A DNA stretch of 64,000 nt from Cochleicola gelatinilyticus (GCF_001637325.1 NZ_LRXL01000026.1:1054001-1118000); one strand, 5' to 3'. Positions 31,414-42,220 are shown, counted from the stretch's first letter. Program-made: numbers and translations. The notes: a model not told the origin generated them from the letters alone.

Positions 31414-34365
31414 ATGAAACAAAACAACCCTAACTACAGGATCCTCCTGTTATTATTATTTTTCCCATGTATTTTGCTTGCGCAAACCTCATTGAGTGGG
31501 AAAGTACTCGATGCAAATGGCGAGACCGTACCGTTTGTGAATGTTATTGAAAAAGGGACATCAAATGGAACAACCACCGATGTGGATGGAAACTTTACAA
31601 TTAGTGTTCCATCATTACCTTCGGTTTTGGTATTTTCTTCTCTCGGATTTGAAACACAAGAATTCAACGCTACCAATGGTAATGCAATAAGTATTACGCT
31701 TGCCGATTCTGCTGAAGCGCTAGATGAAGTAGTGGTAACGGGTTTAGCGAGTTCTATTAAACGATCGAATGCGGCAAATGCAGTTGGGTCTGTTACTTCA
31801 GAAGAACTTGTGGGTACAACAAGCCAAAGTACTGTAGACGGTGCATTATATGGGAAAGTAACAGGTGTTAATATCACATCCTCTTCTGGAGCACCAGGAG
31901 GTGGTTTTGCTTTACGTTTGCGTGGTATTACTTCAATAACTGGAAATAACCAACCTTTAATAGTAATAGATGGGGTATATGTAAATAACGTAGAAATACC
32001 TTCTGGGTTGCGCTTTGCTTCTGGAGCAAATAGCGGTAACGAAGAAAATTCTGGGAATAGGTTAGCAGATCTAGACCCTAACGACATCGCTAATATTGAG
32101 ATATTGAAAGGATCTTCTGCTGCGGCAATTTATGGACAACGTGGAAGTGCTGGTGTTATTATTATAACCACAAAACGTGGTAAACAAGGAAAAACAAAAA
32201 TTAGCTTTAGACAAGATGTAGGGATAAATAAAATCCAGAATGCACTAGGTCTTCGTCCTTGGACTGCAGCTTCTGTTCTTGAAACTTTTGGTCAAGATGA
32301 ACTTGATAAATACAATGCTACTATTGCGGAAAGAGGTAGTTTATATGATTACGAAGATATTATTTATGGAGAAACCGGATTTATTACTGAAACTGCTTTA
32401 AGTGCATCTGGTGGTAATGACAAAACTAAATTTTATGTAGGTGGATCATATAGAGATGAGGAAGGTATTATAAAGAATACTGGCTTCGATCGTTTTTCAA
32501 TTCGAGGAAATATAGATCATAAAATATCGAATGTGTTTGATATTTCTTCTTCAACGAATTACATTAGAAGTAATTCAAATAGAAGTTTTACAGGTAACGA
32601 GAATGAAGGTGGGTTAAGTTATGGATATACATTGGCTTTTTCACGTCCATGGAATAATTTTTTCCCGGATGAAAATGGTAATTATCCAGATAACCCAAAT
32701 GCTAGTGGAAATCCACTATTTGTAAGAGACAAAGCTAAAAATGAAGATACCAATAATCGTATAATTCAAAGTTTAACTTTAAACACTAAACTTTTTACAA
32801 ATGATAACAACCGTATTAAGTTTTCAAATAGTGTTGGTATAGATTACTTGTCAAACGAAACATTTGTATATGTTCCAGAAACTCACCAAGCGCAACAAGG
32901 TCTTGGAGCTTCGGCAGGATTTATAGCACAAGGAAAAAATAGCTTTACACAGTTTAACACGCAATCTGCTTTCGTTTGGGATCATGATGCTTTGGATGGT
33001 GATTTGGCCTTAACTTCTCAAGTTGGATTAGCTTATTTGTATCAAGAATCAAATTTGGTGAATGCTAGAGGAACAGGATTAGCTGCGGGACAAACAAATG
33101 TTACTCTATCTGCAAACCAAACCACTGCACAAGGATTAAGTGAGCAAAAAGAAGTAGGTTATTTTGGTCAAGTAGAAGGTAACTATAAGGATCAGTTTAT
33201 AGGAACTTTAGGATATAGGTTTGACAAATCTACACTTAATGGGGGTCCTAATAAATTGTATGGTTTTCCAAAGGCTTCTTTGGCAATTAACTTAGCGAAC
33301 TTTGATTTTTGGAGTCTAGAGGCTGTAAATCTAGTAAAACTTAGGGCTGCTTATGGTGAAACGGGTAATTCTGCAAACTTTGGTTCTACATTTACAAGTT
33401 TAGCTGCGAGTAATATTGGAGGAACCATAGGCCAAAGTGTTGATGGAATTAAAGGGGATCCAGATATCATCCCTGAGACAGCTAAAGAATTCGAATTTGG
33501 TCTTGACCTAGGTGTAATCAACAACCGCATTAACTTTGAAGCCACATATTATGTGAAAACCGTAGAAGATCTAATTTTACCTAGGTCAACAGAATCATCT
33601 TCAGGTTTTGTGAGGGAAACCACAAATTTAGGGGAATTACAAAATAAAGGAATTGAACTTGCTATAAATGCTGGTATTGTAGAATCGGAAAATTTTAGCT
33701 GGAATACAAGAGTACAGTTTTATAAGAATACATCTGAAATTACTCGGCTAGATGTACCTCCTTTTGCTTTAGGAGGAGCCGGATTTGGTCTAGGTTTAGG
33801 AACTATCTATATTGAAGAAGGACAACCTGTAACTCAATTGGTAGGTAATATTGATAGAAATGGAGATGGTGTATCAGTACCTACACAAGTTGGAAACACA
33901 GAGCCAGATTTTCAAATGGGATTCAGTAACAATTTAACTTTATTCAAAAATTTAGATATATCATTCTTATTTCAGTTGAAGTCTGGTGGAGAAAATCTAA
34001 ACTTGTCTAGATATTTATCAGATTTAGGTCAAGTTACGGCAGATTTAGAAACTCAGGCTGGTCAAGATAGACTTCTTACTCCTACAAATGCAGATCGTTT
34101 TGTAGAACCAGCAGGTTATCTTAAATTAAGAGAAGCTGCAATGTATTATCGATTGAAATCAAGTGCAATTAAAACAATTTTTGGCGATACGGTAGAAGCT
34201 GTTAAATTAGGAGTTTCTGGAAGAAACCTTTTCACAATTACTGATTATTCAAGCTATGACCCTGAGGTTTCTGTAAATGGTGGGTCTGGTCTTTCAAGTG
34301 GAATTGAGGTAGCTCCTTTCCCGAGTTCTAGACAAATCTTCTTTCACCTAAACGTTAATTTTTAA
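31414..34365 (+). CDS. SusC/RagA-family TonB-linked outer-membrane protein
   Basis: The 983-residue protein starts with a signal peptide (YRILLLLLFFPCILLAQ). A CarboxypepD_reg-like domain follows (about 27-105), then the plug (about 110-255) with the SusC signature region (ITGNNQPLIVIDGVY, ANIEILKGSSAAAIYGQRG, GVIIITTKRGK), and then the barrel ending in FFHLNVNF. It imports oligomeric nutrients with its SusD partner, encoded 10 bases downstream, and TonB-ExbBD energy. No glycoside hydrolase or peptidase gene adjoins it, so the substrate is open. Confidence 0.93.
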   Translation: MKQNNPNYRILLLLLFFPCILLAQTSLSGKVLDANGETVPFVNVIEKGTSNGTTTDVDGNFTISVPSLPSVLVFSSLGFETQEFNATNGNAISITLADSAEALDEVVVTGLASSIKRSNAANAVGSVTSEELVGTTSQSTVDGALYGKVTGVNITSSSGAPGGGFALRLRGITSITGNNQPLIVIDGVYVNNVEIPSGLRFASGANSGNEENSGNRLADLDPNDIANIEILKGSSAAAIYGQRGSAGVIIITTKRGKQGKTKISFRQDVGINKIQNALGLRPWTAASVLETFGQDELDKYNATIAERGSLYDYEDIIYGETGFITETALSASGGNDKTKFYVGGSYRDEEGIIKNTGFDRFSIRGNIDHKISNVFDISSSTNYIRSNSNRSFTGNENEGGLSYGYTLAFSRPWNNFFPDENGNYPDNPNASGNPLFVRDKAKNEDTNNRIIQSLTLNTKLFTNDNNRIKFSNSVGIDYLSNETFVYVPETHQAQQGLGASAGFIAQGKNSFTQFNTQSAFVWDHDALDGDLALTSQVGLAYLYQESNLVNARGTGLAAGQTNVTLSANQTTAQGLSEQKEVGYFGQVEGNYKDQFIGTLGYRFDKSTLNGGPNKLYGFPKASLAINLANFDFWSLEAVNLVKLRAAYGETGNSANFGSTFTSLAASNIGGTIGQSVDGIKGDPDIIPETAKEFEFGLDLGVINNRINFEATYYVKTVEDLILPRSTESSSGFVRETTNLGELQNKGIELAINAGIVESENFSWNTRVQFYKNTSEITRLDVPPFALGGAGFGLGLGTIYIEEGQPVTQLVGNIDRNGDGVSVPTQVGNTEPDFQMGFSNNLTLFKNLDISFLFQLKSGGENLNLSRYLSDLGQVTADLETQAGQDRLLTPTNADRFVEPAGYLKLREAAMYYRLKSSAIKTIFGDTVEAVKLGVSGRNLFTITDYSSYDPEVSVNGGSGLSSGIEVAPFPSSRQIFFHLNVNF

Positions 34366-34375
34366 AAAAATAAAT

Positions 34376-35692
34376 ATGAAAAATATAATAAAACAAATAA
34401 CAACGATCGGTTTAGCTCTATTTGCTGGATTTGTTGTGGTGTCTTGTTCTTTCGAAGAAGTAATCGATCCAAATGGTCCTAGTGTTGATGGAGTTGCTTC
34501 TAATGCCTCTAAAGGACAATTAAATGAGCTGGTCGTAGGAATAGAATCTACCTCACGAAATGGTCTTGCAATTGAGACCACCGCCAGTGGTACCATGAGT
34601 AGAGAGTTATACTTATTCGATGCCGATCCAAGAAATACAGGTGATTTACTCGGAAAGAATGGTATAGGATTGGATAATAATTCTTTTTATAGTACAACTC
34701 AATGGGCTGGAAACTACCGCTGTATTAAGAATGCAAATATTTTGATTGAAGCTGTTCAAAATACAGATGCAGTAACAGAACCAGAAGCAAATGGATATTT
34801 GGGATTTGCTAAAACAATGCTGGCATATGAAATGGTTCAAATAGTAAAATCATATGGAGCAGCTAGATTAGACATTTCAGATTTAGACAATCTTGGCCCT
34901 ATTGAAGATGCGGATACTGCATTACAGTTTGCTGCGAATTTACTATCTGAAGCAAATAGTCATCTAAATAATTCAGGTGGTAGCTTTGTTTTTGATTTAA
35001 GTTCAGGTTTTAGTGGATTTAATACGCCCGAGACATTTAATCAATTTAGTCAAGGTGTAGCTGGAATGGTTCAAGTATACCTTGGAAATGGAGGTTCGGC
35101 AATTACAATGTTAAATAACTCTCATTTAAATCTTGATGGAGATTTAAATAATGGCCCTAAACATATATTTGGCTTGGGTAGCGGTGATCAGTCAAATGGT
35201 TTATTTAAAGTTGATGGCCTAAATGGAGATCAAATTATTGTTCATAATAGTTTTATTGATGACGCCGACGCAAATGATAGTCGTGTAACTTCTAAAACTA
35301 ATCTTCGTCCAGACCCGCAAAGCCAAGATGACTTGAATGGTCTTTTTGAGACTGATTTATATGAAACAAATACCTCGCCTATCGATATTTTAAGAAATGA
35401 AGAATTAATTCTTTTATGGGCAGAAGCAAATATTTTAGCAGGTTCTACTGGACCAGCGGAAGATGCGCTTAATGTTGTTAGAAACGCGGCAGGAGTTGGC
35501 GACTATGCAGGGAATAGCGATGCCGCTAGTTTAACTGCAGAGATGCTAAAACAACGTAGGTATTCACTTTGGTGCGAGAATCACAGAATGTACGATTTAA
35601 GACGTTATGATCTTTCAAATACACTGCCTATTGATAGACCAGGAGATCAAATATTTAATAAGCTTCCTATTCCGTTGTCTGAAAATATTTAA
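34376..35692 (+). CDS. SusD/RagB-family nutrient-binding lipoprotein
   Basis: The 438-residue protein has a lipoprotein signal with Cys24 (FVVVSCSFEE). Family features are GNYRCIKNANILIEAV near the N-terminus, TPR-like helices, and the C-terminal block RNEELILLWAEANILAG ... LKQRRYSLWCENHRMYDLRRYD, ending in KLPIPLSENI. It forms the surface lid on the SusC-type barrel. It is shorter than many SusD proteins (often around 500 residues). Confidence 0.9.
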   Translation: MKNIIKQITTIGLALFAGFVVVSCSFEEVIDPNGPSVDGVASNASKGQLNELVVGIESTSRNGLAIETTASGTMSRELYLFDADPRNTGDLLGKNGIGLDNNSFYSTTQWAGNYRCIKNANILIEAVQNTDAVTEPEANGYLGFAKTMLAYEMVQIVKSYGAARLDISDLDNLGPIEDADTALQFAANLLSEANSHLNNSGGSFVFDLSSGFSGFNTPETFNQFSQGVAGMVQVYLGNGGSAITMLNNSHLNLDGDLNNGPKHIFGLGSGDQSNGLFKVDGLNGDQIIVHNSFIDDADANDSRVTSKTNLRPDPQSQDDLNGLFETDLYETNTSPIDILRNEELILLWAEANILAGSTGPAEDALNVVRNAAGVGDYAGNSDAASLTAEMLKQRRYSLWCENHRMYDLRRYDLSNTLPIDRPGDQIFNKLPIPLSENI

Positions 35693-35715
35693 TCTTTAAA
35701 CATTATTAATTTTTG

Positions 35716-35750
35716 AAAAACCTATCATATTTTTATGATAGGTTTTTTTT
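35716..35750 (+). terminator. Terminator of the susCD operon
   Basis: AAAAACCTATCATA-TTTT-TATGATAGGTTTTTTTT, an 11-bp or longer stem with a T-run. Confidence 0.9.
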
Positions 35751-35943
35751 ATAAGTAATGTCTTTGAATGACTATTTATATAGGTTGTTGTATTTGAGAA
35801 AGTATTGTGTGCAAAATTTTTGATATATGAATGTTAGAAGATATGTTAGGTAATATTCACTACCATAAGCTTAACCAGATAATATATGTTACTTCAATTT
35901 CTAATTCAATAGACAGAAAATAAAATTAATATAGAATAGAAAC
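35751..35943. other. Spacer between two terminators, no gene seen
   Basis: AT-rich sequence lying between the susCD terminator and the RND operon terminator; I see no ORF or RNA structure. Confidence 0.5.
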
Positions 35944-35979
35944 AAAAAAGCCCTCTTCAGAAATGGAGAGGGCTTTTTT
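35944..35979 (-). terminator. Terminator of the RND efflux operon
   Basis: AAAAAAGCCCTCT...GGAGAGGGCTTTTTT has T-runs on both strands and lies 19 bases past the pump stop. Confidence 0.88.
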
Positions 35980-35997
35980 GTTTTTAAAAACAGTGTT

Positions 35998-38900
35998 TTA
36001 TTCCGCAGCTTCAATATTTATAGGTTTATCATTAATTTCTGGCGCAGGATTTCTTCTATTATAAAACCACATTTTCATACGAACAGATAGGTAGAATAAA
36101 ATAGGCACTACAATCAATGTTAAGAATGTTGCTATTAATAATCCGTAGATCACAGTCCATGCCAGTGGTCCCCAAAAAATAACATTATCCCCTCCCATAT
36201 AAATTTTAGGATCAAACTCGCTAAAGAGGGAGAAGAAATCGATATTTAGACCTATAGCTAATGGTATTAGCCCTAATATTGTTGTAATTGCTGTTAACAA
36301 TACCGGTCTTAAACGTGCTTTTCCCGCAATAATAATACTGTCTAGAAGGTCTTTTTTCTCTAAATATTCCGATTCATCGAGATTGAGATTATTTTTCTTA
36401 CGATCAATCACAAGTTGGGCATAATCTAATAGAACTACACCATTATTAACTACAATACCAGCTAAGGAAATAATACCCATCATTGTCATCATAATTACAA
36501 ACGGAGCACCAGTGATAACAATTCCACCAAACACCCCTATGAAACTAAGAAATATAGCTATCATAATTATTGTAGGTTTAGAAATCGAATTAAATTGGAA
36601 TATTAGAATAAAGAAAATTAATCCTAAGCCTGTAAAAAACGCGCCCATTAAAAATGCTTGTTGTTTATTTTGCTCCTCCAATTGCCCTGTATAATCTATC
36701 TTAATCCCAGAAGGGATACCATCATAATTACGCATTTCTTTTTGCACTTGTGCTACAGCAGCACCAGCATCGGTATAACCAGGAGATAAAGCTGAATAGA
36801 CTGTTACGACACGTCTTGTATCCCTGTGTTTTATTGCACTAAATCCAGAACTATTTTTTTCACTTGCTACTGCAGATACAGGGATCTCTCTTAATTGACC
36901 GGTATTTGTTCTAAAAGTCATGGTCTGATTAAAAACGGCACTGGTATTATAGCGACTGTCCTCATTAAAACGCACATAAATATCATAATCGTCGCCATCT
37001 TCCTTATAGATACCTGCTTTAGTACCAAAAATTGCATTACGCAGTTGTTGCCCTACTTGTCCTGCACTCACGCCAAGTTCACCAGCTTTTTCACGGTCTA
37101 CTATTACCTGCATCGCTGGCTTGTCTTTATTCACATCGATTTTAAGCTCGTCGATTGCGGCGATATTCTTAGTATTTATATACTTACGCATATTTTCGGC
37201 AGCAGTAATTAGCTGATCGTAATCTTCACCTTCTAATTCTATATTAATTGCAGCCCCTGCTGGTGGTCCATTAGCATCTTTTTCTACGGAAATAAGTATT
37301 CCAGGATAAATGCCGACTAAAGCATCTTGAACTTTTTGGCGAAGTAGTTCACTATCTTCTCCTTGGCGATACTTGTATTCTCGCATAGAAGCTGTAATTT
37401 TTCCTTTGTGAGGCATTTCTGCTGCACTACCACCATCGGTATTTGGATTCCCAGCTCCTTCACCTACTTGAGAGACCGCACTTTCTACTAAAAAGTTTCG
37501 GCCATCTTCCATATACTGACTGTCATTAATTACACCATACACCACATCTTCGATCTCTTTTGTGATTGCATTGGTCTTTTCGATATCGGTACCTTCAGGA
37601 TACTCGATATATACAATGATCTGGTTAGGTTTATTGTCGGGGAAAAATTCAATTTTCGTGCGCTGAGCTCCTACCGAAGCTCCAAAGGCTATAAAAGCAG
37701 CTATTAATAACCCAAAAGTACCTGCCACCAAAACATACGGTCGTTTTCCTTTAAAAGCAGTGGTTAGATTTCTTTGGTACCAATTTTCAAGTTTTACTAA
37801 AGATTTATCTTGAAAGTTATTCGCTGCTTTACGTATAATCCATCTATAGATCCATAACATAATAGCTGCAAACACCATTACAGAGCCTAACCCTCTCCAG
37901 GCACCACCAAAAATGAGAATTAACAGTCCAATACCACCAACAATTGCTGAAATTTTAATCAGATTTTTCTTCGGCATATCTTTATCTTCCGTAGTCATAA
38001 ACTGAGAGACAAGAACCGAGTTGAAAAAGATAGCGACAAATAATGATGATCCTAATACTACCGATAGCGTTATAGGGAAATACTTCATAAATTGTCCCAT
38101 TAATCCTGGCCATAACCCAAGTGGAATAAAAGCTGCTACGGTTGTTGCGGTTGAAATAATTATTGGAAAAGCAATTTCGCCAATACCTTTTTTAGCTGCT
38201 TCAATTCTGCTCATGCCTTCTTCATCCATAAGGCGATATACATTTTCAACCACTACAATTCCGTTATCTACAAGCATCCCCAGTCCCATAATAAGGCCGA
38301 ACAAAATCATTGTATTTAAAGTATACCCAAGAGCTCCCAAGATCATAAGAGACATAAACATGGACATGGGAATAGCGAATCCTACGAAAAGCGCATTTTT
38401 AAATCCTAAAAAGAACATAAGTACCACTACCACCAGAATAATTCCGAAGATAATGTTGTTTACAAGGTCATCTACCTGGCCAATTGTTTTCGAAGATTGA
38501 TCATTTGTTACTGTTACCTTCAAGTCGGTTGGAAAAACCTCACGAATTGCTTTGTCTTTAATTTCATGAATTTTTTCAGCAGCGGCCACCATGTTCTTAC
38601 CACTACGTTTTTTTACGTCTAGCATAACTACGCGCTCTCCGAAATCTCGGGCATAGGTTGTTCTATCTTTTTCTTGAAATTTAATTTCAGCGACATCTTT
38701 GAGGTATACGATATCGCCATCTTGTGACTTTACTACAAAATTCTCTAATTCTTTGGGGTCATCGATTTCTCCAAGAATGCGAATGGTACGTCGTTGACCA
38801 CTAGTAATAAAGTTTCCCGCAGACATGGTCATATTACCATTATTAATGGCATTCGTAATGTCCTGAAAACTTATTGAAGATGCCATCATTTTATAAATAT

Positions 38901-39513
38901 CAACCGCAACCTCAATTTCTTTCTCCTGTGCTCCCCGAATATCTACTTTTTTAATTTCTTCTAGATCTTCAATTTCATCTTGAAGATATTCCCCATATTC
39001 TTTCAATTTAGTAACTGGATAATCTCCAGAAATATTAATGTTTAGAATGGGTATTTCTTCACTTAAAGTTAACTGAAATACATTCGGTTCAATTTTAGCT
39101 CCGTTAAATGTGGGCCAGTCTTCTCCTGAGGTTTCGCTATCGATCTCATCCTTTACTTTTTGTTTTGCTAATTCCACCTCTATACCTTCATCGAATTCTA
39201 CAATGATCATCGAGTAGTCCTCTTGAGATGTAGAAGTAATCTCCACCACATTACTAACAGTTTTCAGTTTGTCTTCGAGGGGATTGGTAATTAATTTTTC
39301 AATATCCTCAGCCGTATTTCCAGGAAAAACAGAACTTACATAGATTTTAGTTTCTTTAATTTCGGGAAAGTCTTCTCTAGGCATCGTGAAATAAGCAGAA
39401 ATTCCCAGATATAAAATCATTGCCATTAAAACATAAATGGTTGTTTTATTATTGATCGCCCATGAGGAAAGTTTAAATTCCTTATCCGTATTCTTTTTTT
39501 TCTTTTTTGCCAT
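35998..39513 (-). CDS. RND-family efflux pump permease (AcrB/HAE1 type)
   Basis: This 1171-residue inner-membrane pump starts MAKKKKKNTDKEF at ATG 39513; the GTG at 39525 gives four extra residues and is less likely. RND features: helix 1, the MPREDFPEI loop, a first porter domain, then GMLVDNGIVVVENVYRLMDE with the membrane aspartates, and a second half with GIVVNNGVVLLDYAQL. It is longer than E. coli AcrB (1049) because of extra sequence around the middle membrane block. It works with the adaptor and TolC gene products next to it; substrate range unknown. Confidence 0.93.
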   Translation of the reverse strand: MAKKKKKNTDKEFKLSSWAINNKTTIYVLMAMILYLGISAYFTMPREDFPEIKETKIYVSSVFPGNTAEDIEKLITNPLEDKLKTVSNVVEITSTSQEDYSMIIVEFDEGIEVELAKQKVKDEIDSETSGEDWPTFNGAKIEPNVFQLTLSEEIPILNINISGDYPVTKLKEYGEYLQDEIEDLEEIKKVDIRGAQEKEIEVAVDIYKMMASSISFQDITNAINNGNMTMSAGNFITSGQRRTIRILGEIDDPKELENFVVKSQDGDIVYLKDVAEIKFQEKDRTTYARDFGERVVMLDVKKRSGKNMVAAAEKIHEIKDKAIREVFPTDLKVTVTNDQSSKTIGQVDDLVNNIIFGIILVVVVLMFFLGFKNALFVGFAIPMSMFMSLMILGALGYTLNTMILFGLIMGLGMLVDNGIVVVENVYRLMDEEGMSRIEAAKKGIGEIAFPIIISTATTVAAFIPLGLWPGLMGQFMKYFPITLSVVLGSSLFVAIFFNSVLVSQFMTTEDKDMPKKNLIKISAIVGGIGLLILIFGGAWRGLGSVMVFAAIMLWIYRWIIRKAANNFQDKSLVKLENWYQRNLTTAFKGKRPYVLVAGTFGLLIAAFIAFGASVGAQRTKIEFFPDNKPNQIIVYIEYPEGTDIEKTNAITKEIEDVVYGVINDSQYMEDGRNFLVESAVSQVGEGAGNPNTDGGSAAEMPHKGKITASMREYKYRQGEDSELLRQKVQDALVGIYPGILISVEKDANGPPAGAAINIELEGEDYDQLITAAENMRKYINTKNIAAIDELKIDVNKDKPAMQVIVDREKAGELGVSAGQVGQQLRNAIFGTKAGIYKEDGDDYDIYVRFNEDSRYNTSAVFNQTMTFRTNTGQLREIPVSAVASEKNSSGFSAIKHRDTRRVVTVYSALSPGYTDAGAAVAQVQKEMRNYDGIPSGIKIDYTGQLEEQNKQQAFLMGAFFTGLGLIFFILIFQFNSISKPTIIMIAIFLSFIGVFGGIVITGAPFVIMMTMMGIISLAGIVVNNGVVLLDYAQLVIDRKKNNLNLDESEYLEKKDLLDSIIIAGKARLRPVLLTAITTILGLIPLAIGLNIDFFSLFSEFDPKIYMGGDNVIFWGPLAWTVIYGLLIATFLTLIVVPILFYLSVRMKMWFYNRRNPAPEINDKPINIEAAE

Positions 39514-39603
39514 AATTATGCCCACGTGGGTGGGTAATTTAGTAGTTAGTATCGTCTATAACTCAAGCAAGATGTCTTCAGAATTTATTTCTGAATTATC
39601 CTT

Positions 39604-40770
39604 TTAATACGTAATAATTTTTACTGTTTGTCCTTCTTTAACACTTCGGGCACCTTCTTGAATAAGTTGATCCCCATCTGAAAGTCCTTCAATAACCTCG
39701 ATGACATCACCCTGAGTTTTACCAGTCGTAATAATCTTTTTTTCCGCGACTGCTTTTGAGCCTTCGACATTATTTAAAACATATACATATTGATTTCCAT
39801 CTGCATTTTCAGAAATAATATCTTGAGGAATCATGATTGCTTTTTCGTTGGTATAATCATTAATTTTTAAACGGGCGGTAAGGTTTGGTTTTATTGCTTT
39901 GTCTTTATTAGGAACGGCAATCTCTATTCTAAACGTTCGGTTGTTAGGATTAATGTAGTTTCCTGTTTGTCTAATTTTAGTCTCTATCTTTTTGTTAAGA
40001 ACTGGAAAGAAGACTTCTACATTTTTACCATTTTCGATATCGCTTAGGTAGCTTTCTGGAACATCTGTGGTAATATACATATCGCTAAGATTTACAATAC
40101 GCATTAATTGAGTTTGTCCTGGTGATACCACACTTCCTTGTTCTGTGATCACCTCATCGATAATACCTGAGAATGGTGCTCTTACATTGGCTTTTCCTAC
40201 TTGCTGTTGCATTGATGCAATTGCCTTTTGTTGACCCTCGTAGTTAGATTTGGCTTGAAGAAATTGAATCTCGCTTCCTATTTTTTGGTCCCATAATCTT
40301 TTTTGACGCTCAAAGGTAGTTTTAGCAAGTTCTGCCTGTACTTGCATTTGTGCCAATTGTTGTCCCATTCCGCCATCATCTACGACGGCTAATAATTGTC
40401 CTTTGCTTACCTTTTGTCCTTCTTTTACAAGTACACGCCTTAATACACCTCCCATTTCAGGAGTTACTACAATATTTTCATCAGTTTCTACACTTCCTTG
40501 CAATTCTAAGAAGTGATTAAAAGGTGACGCTTTAGCTTCGAAAGCAGTAATTAATGGAATGTTTTTTTCAGGATTTAATTCTTTAAGTTTTTCATCAAGT
40601 TGCTTAATCTGGTTGTTGATGGCTTCCTGTTGTGCAACCAATTCATCTTTCTTTGCTTGCATTTCTACGGCATCGTTATTTTCGAGAACAGCTTCTGTAG
40701 ATTGTGCATCTTTTTTGCCACAAGAAATAAGCAAAATTGAGAAGATTGCTAATATGAGTAAATTTTTCAT
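39604..40770 (-). CDS. RND efflux periplasmic adaptor (membrane fusion protein)
   Basis: The 388-residue lipoprotein (MKNLLILAIFSILLISC, Cys17) has a coiled-coil segment early (KKDELVAQQEAINNQIKQLD), a lipoyl/hairpin domain (VLVKEGQKVSKGQLLAVVDD, VGKANVRAPFSGIIDEVI), a beta-barrel domain, and a C-terminal membrane-proximal domain (VIEVIEGLSDGDQLIQEG). It bridges the pump and the TolC channel. Confidence 0.93.
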   Translation of the reverse strand: MKNLLILAIFSILLISCGKKDAQSTEAVLENNDAVEMQAKKDELVAQQEAINNQIKQLDEKLKELNPEKNIPLITAFEAKASPFNHFLELQGSVETDENIVVTPEMGGVLRRVLVKEGQKVSKGQLLAVVDDGGMGQQLAQMQVQAELAKTTFERQKRLWDQKIGSEIQFLQAKSNYEGQQKAIASMQQQVGKANVRAPFSGIIDEVITEQGSVVSPGQTQLMRIVNLSDMYITTDVPESYLSDIENGKNVEVFFPVLNKKIETKIRQTGNYINPNNRTFRIEIAVPNKDKAIKPNLTARLKINDYTNEKAIMIPQDIISENADGNQYVYVLNNVEGSKAVAEKKIITTGKTQGDVIEVIEGLSDGDQLIQEGARSVKEGQTVKIITY

Positions 40771-40835
40771 TCTAAAATAGTATTTAAATTTTGGTGTATT
40801 GGTCTTTTATTCATTTTCAGTTATCTCAACTGACA

Positions 40836-42215
40836 TTAATAACGATTTTTAACAGTTTCGGAATCTATACGTACCTCTGGTGTATTTAGCACTGTTTCGA
40901 TATTAGCTTTTTCGTTAATAAGTGATAGCATAGATTCAAAATATTGTTGTTGGGCATTGTAAAGTTGTACTTGTGCTTGTCTTAGGTCGAAGCTGGTTGA
41001 AAGTCCCTCTGTAAATTTTATTTGATTTTTATTTTCTACTCGTTCTGCTAAAGCAAGGTTCTTTTTTGAGTTTTCATACGTTTCAATAGCGAATTGATAA
41101 TTACTTTTTGCGGTATTTAGTTCCAGTCGAACATTTTGAATGGTTTCTTCCAGCTCGGTTTCAGATTGTTCTAAAGCGATTCTTGCTTGTTGCGTTCTGG
41201 CACTTCGCATTCCACTGCTAAAAATGGGAATGTTCATATTTACCCCTAATATTGAGGATTGAAAATAACGCTGATCGTTGTCTAAAAATGTAAATTCATC
41301 ACTATTTGCAGCAGTGCCGTAATTCACAAAAGCAGAAAGTGTTGGAAGCGCTTTACTTTTTTCTAACTTTAATTCGAGACTACGTTGTTCGGTTAAATTA
41401 TAGGCTATTTTGTAATCAACGTTCTCTTCTATAGTAAGATCCGATTCGAGCATCGCTAATTGAATGTTTTGTTGTGCTAACGCATCTAAGTCATCCTTAA
41501 ATATTACAGGGGTTTCTACTGGAATACCTAATCCTACATTAAACATTTCACGCGCTATTTTTTGTGAGCGGATGGCGTTGCTAAGTTGTGTGTCGATATC
41601 TAATAGTGTAATTTCTAATTGTTCTACACTTTCCTCTTCGGTTAACCCGTTTTCAAAAATCTTTCTAGTTTCATAAAGATTGTCTTCTAGGTTTTCCTTG
41701 TTCTTTTCAAAAATGGCGACCAACTCTTCAGAAAGTAATACACTTCCGTAGGCATTAATAATTCCTTTTCGAACTTCTAAATTTGTTTTTTCCGCAGCAT
41801 TTTCAGAAAAATCAAGAAATGCTTTTGCAGCTTGTAACCCGACGAGATAACTTCCGTCGAAGATTAATTGATTTAGCGTAGCGGTAGCCGAAAGACTTTG
41901 TTTCGTTCCAAAAGTTACTGGTGTGAAGGTCCCTGGTGCACCGCCACTAAATTCGGCCGGGATGAAAGTTACAGGTTGCTTTAAGTTGTTTTGATAGGCA
42001 ATGTTACCGCTAATTTGCGGCAATCCTGCAGCAGTAGTTTCCCACTTTTGTTTAAGGGCTTTTGCAATGTCTCGTCGTGCATTAAGTGCTGTGTAATTGC
42101 TGTCTAAGGCAAAGGTCACTGCTTCTTCGAGTGTAAAAGCGTATTCGGTGTTTTGTTGTGCAAATCCGTTGAAAGTGCAGAGTACGAAGCCGAGTATGAA
42201 TCCGATTTTCCTCAT
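40836..42215 (-). CDS. TolC-family outer-membrane efflux protein
   Basis: The 459-residue protein has a signal peptide (MRKIGFILGFVLCTFNGFAQ) and two outer-membrane efflux domains of long helices (FTLEEAVTFALDSNYTALNA and repeated TNLEVRKGIINAYGSVLLSEE-type helices), typical of the TolC fold. It provides the exit duct of the tripartite pump. It is 5 bases downstream of tetR and upstream of the adaptor, all on one strand. Confidence 0.92.
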   Translation of the reverse strand: MRKIGFILGFVLCTFNGFAQQNTEYAFTLEEAVTFALDSNYTALNARRDIAKALKQKWETTAAGLPQISGNIAYQNNLKQPVTFIPAEFSGGAPGTFTPVTFGTKQSLSATATLNQLIFDGSYLVGLQAAKAFLDFSENAAEKTNLEVRKGIINAYGSVLLSEELVAIFEKNKENLEDNLYETRKIFENGLTEEESVEQLEITLLDIDTQLSNAIRSQKIAREMFNVGLGIPVETPVIFKDDLDALAQQNIQLAMLESDLTIEENVDYKIAYNLTEQRSLELKLEKSKALPTLSAFVNYGTAANSDEFTFLDNDQRYFQSSILGVNMNIPIFSSGMRSARTQQARIALEQSETELEETIQNVRLELNTAKSNYQFAIETYENSKKNLALAERVENKNQIKFTEGLSTSFDLRQAQVQLYNAQQQYFESMLSLINEKANIETVLNTPEVRIDSETVKNRY

Positions 42216-42220
42216 GTTAT

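Noticed and set aside
31434-32087. 217-codon minus-strand frame inside susC
   Set aside because: Shadow of the SusC plug region; Ser/Pro-rich and without recognisable motifs.
31414-35692. Complete polysaccharide utilisation locus
   Set aside because: Only SusC and SusD are present; no degradative enzyme or regulator is linked.
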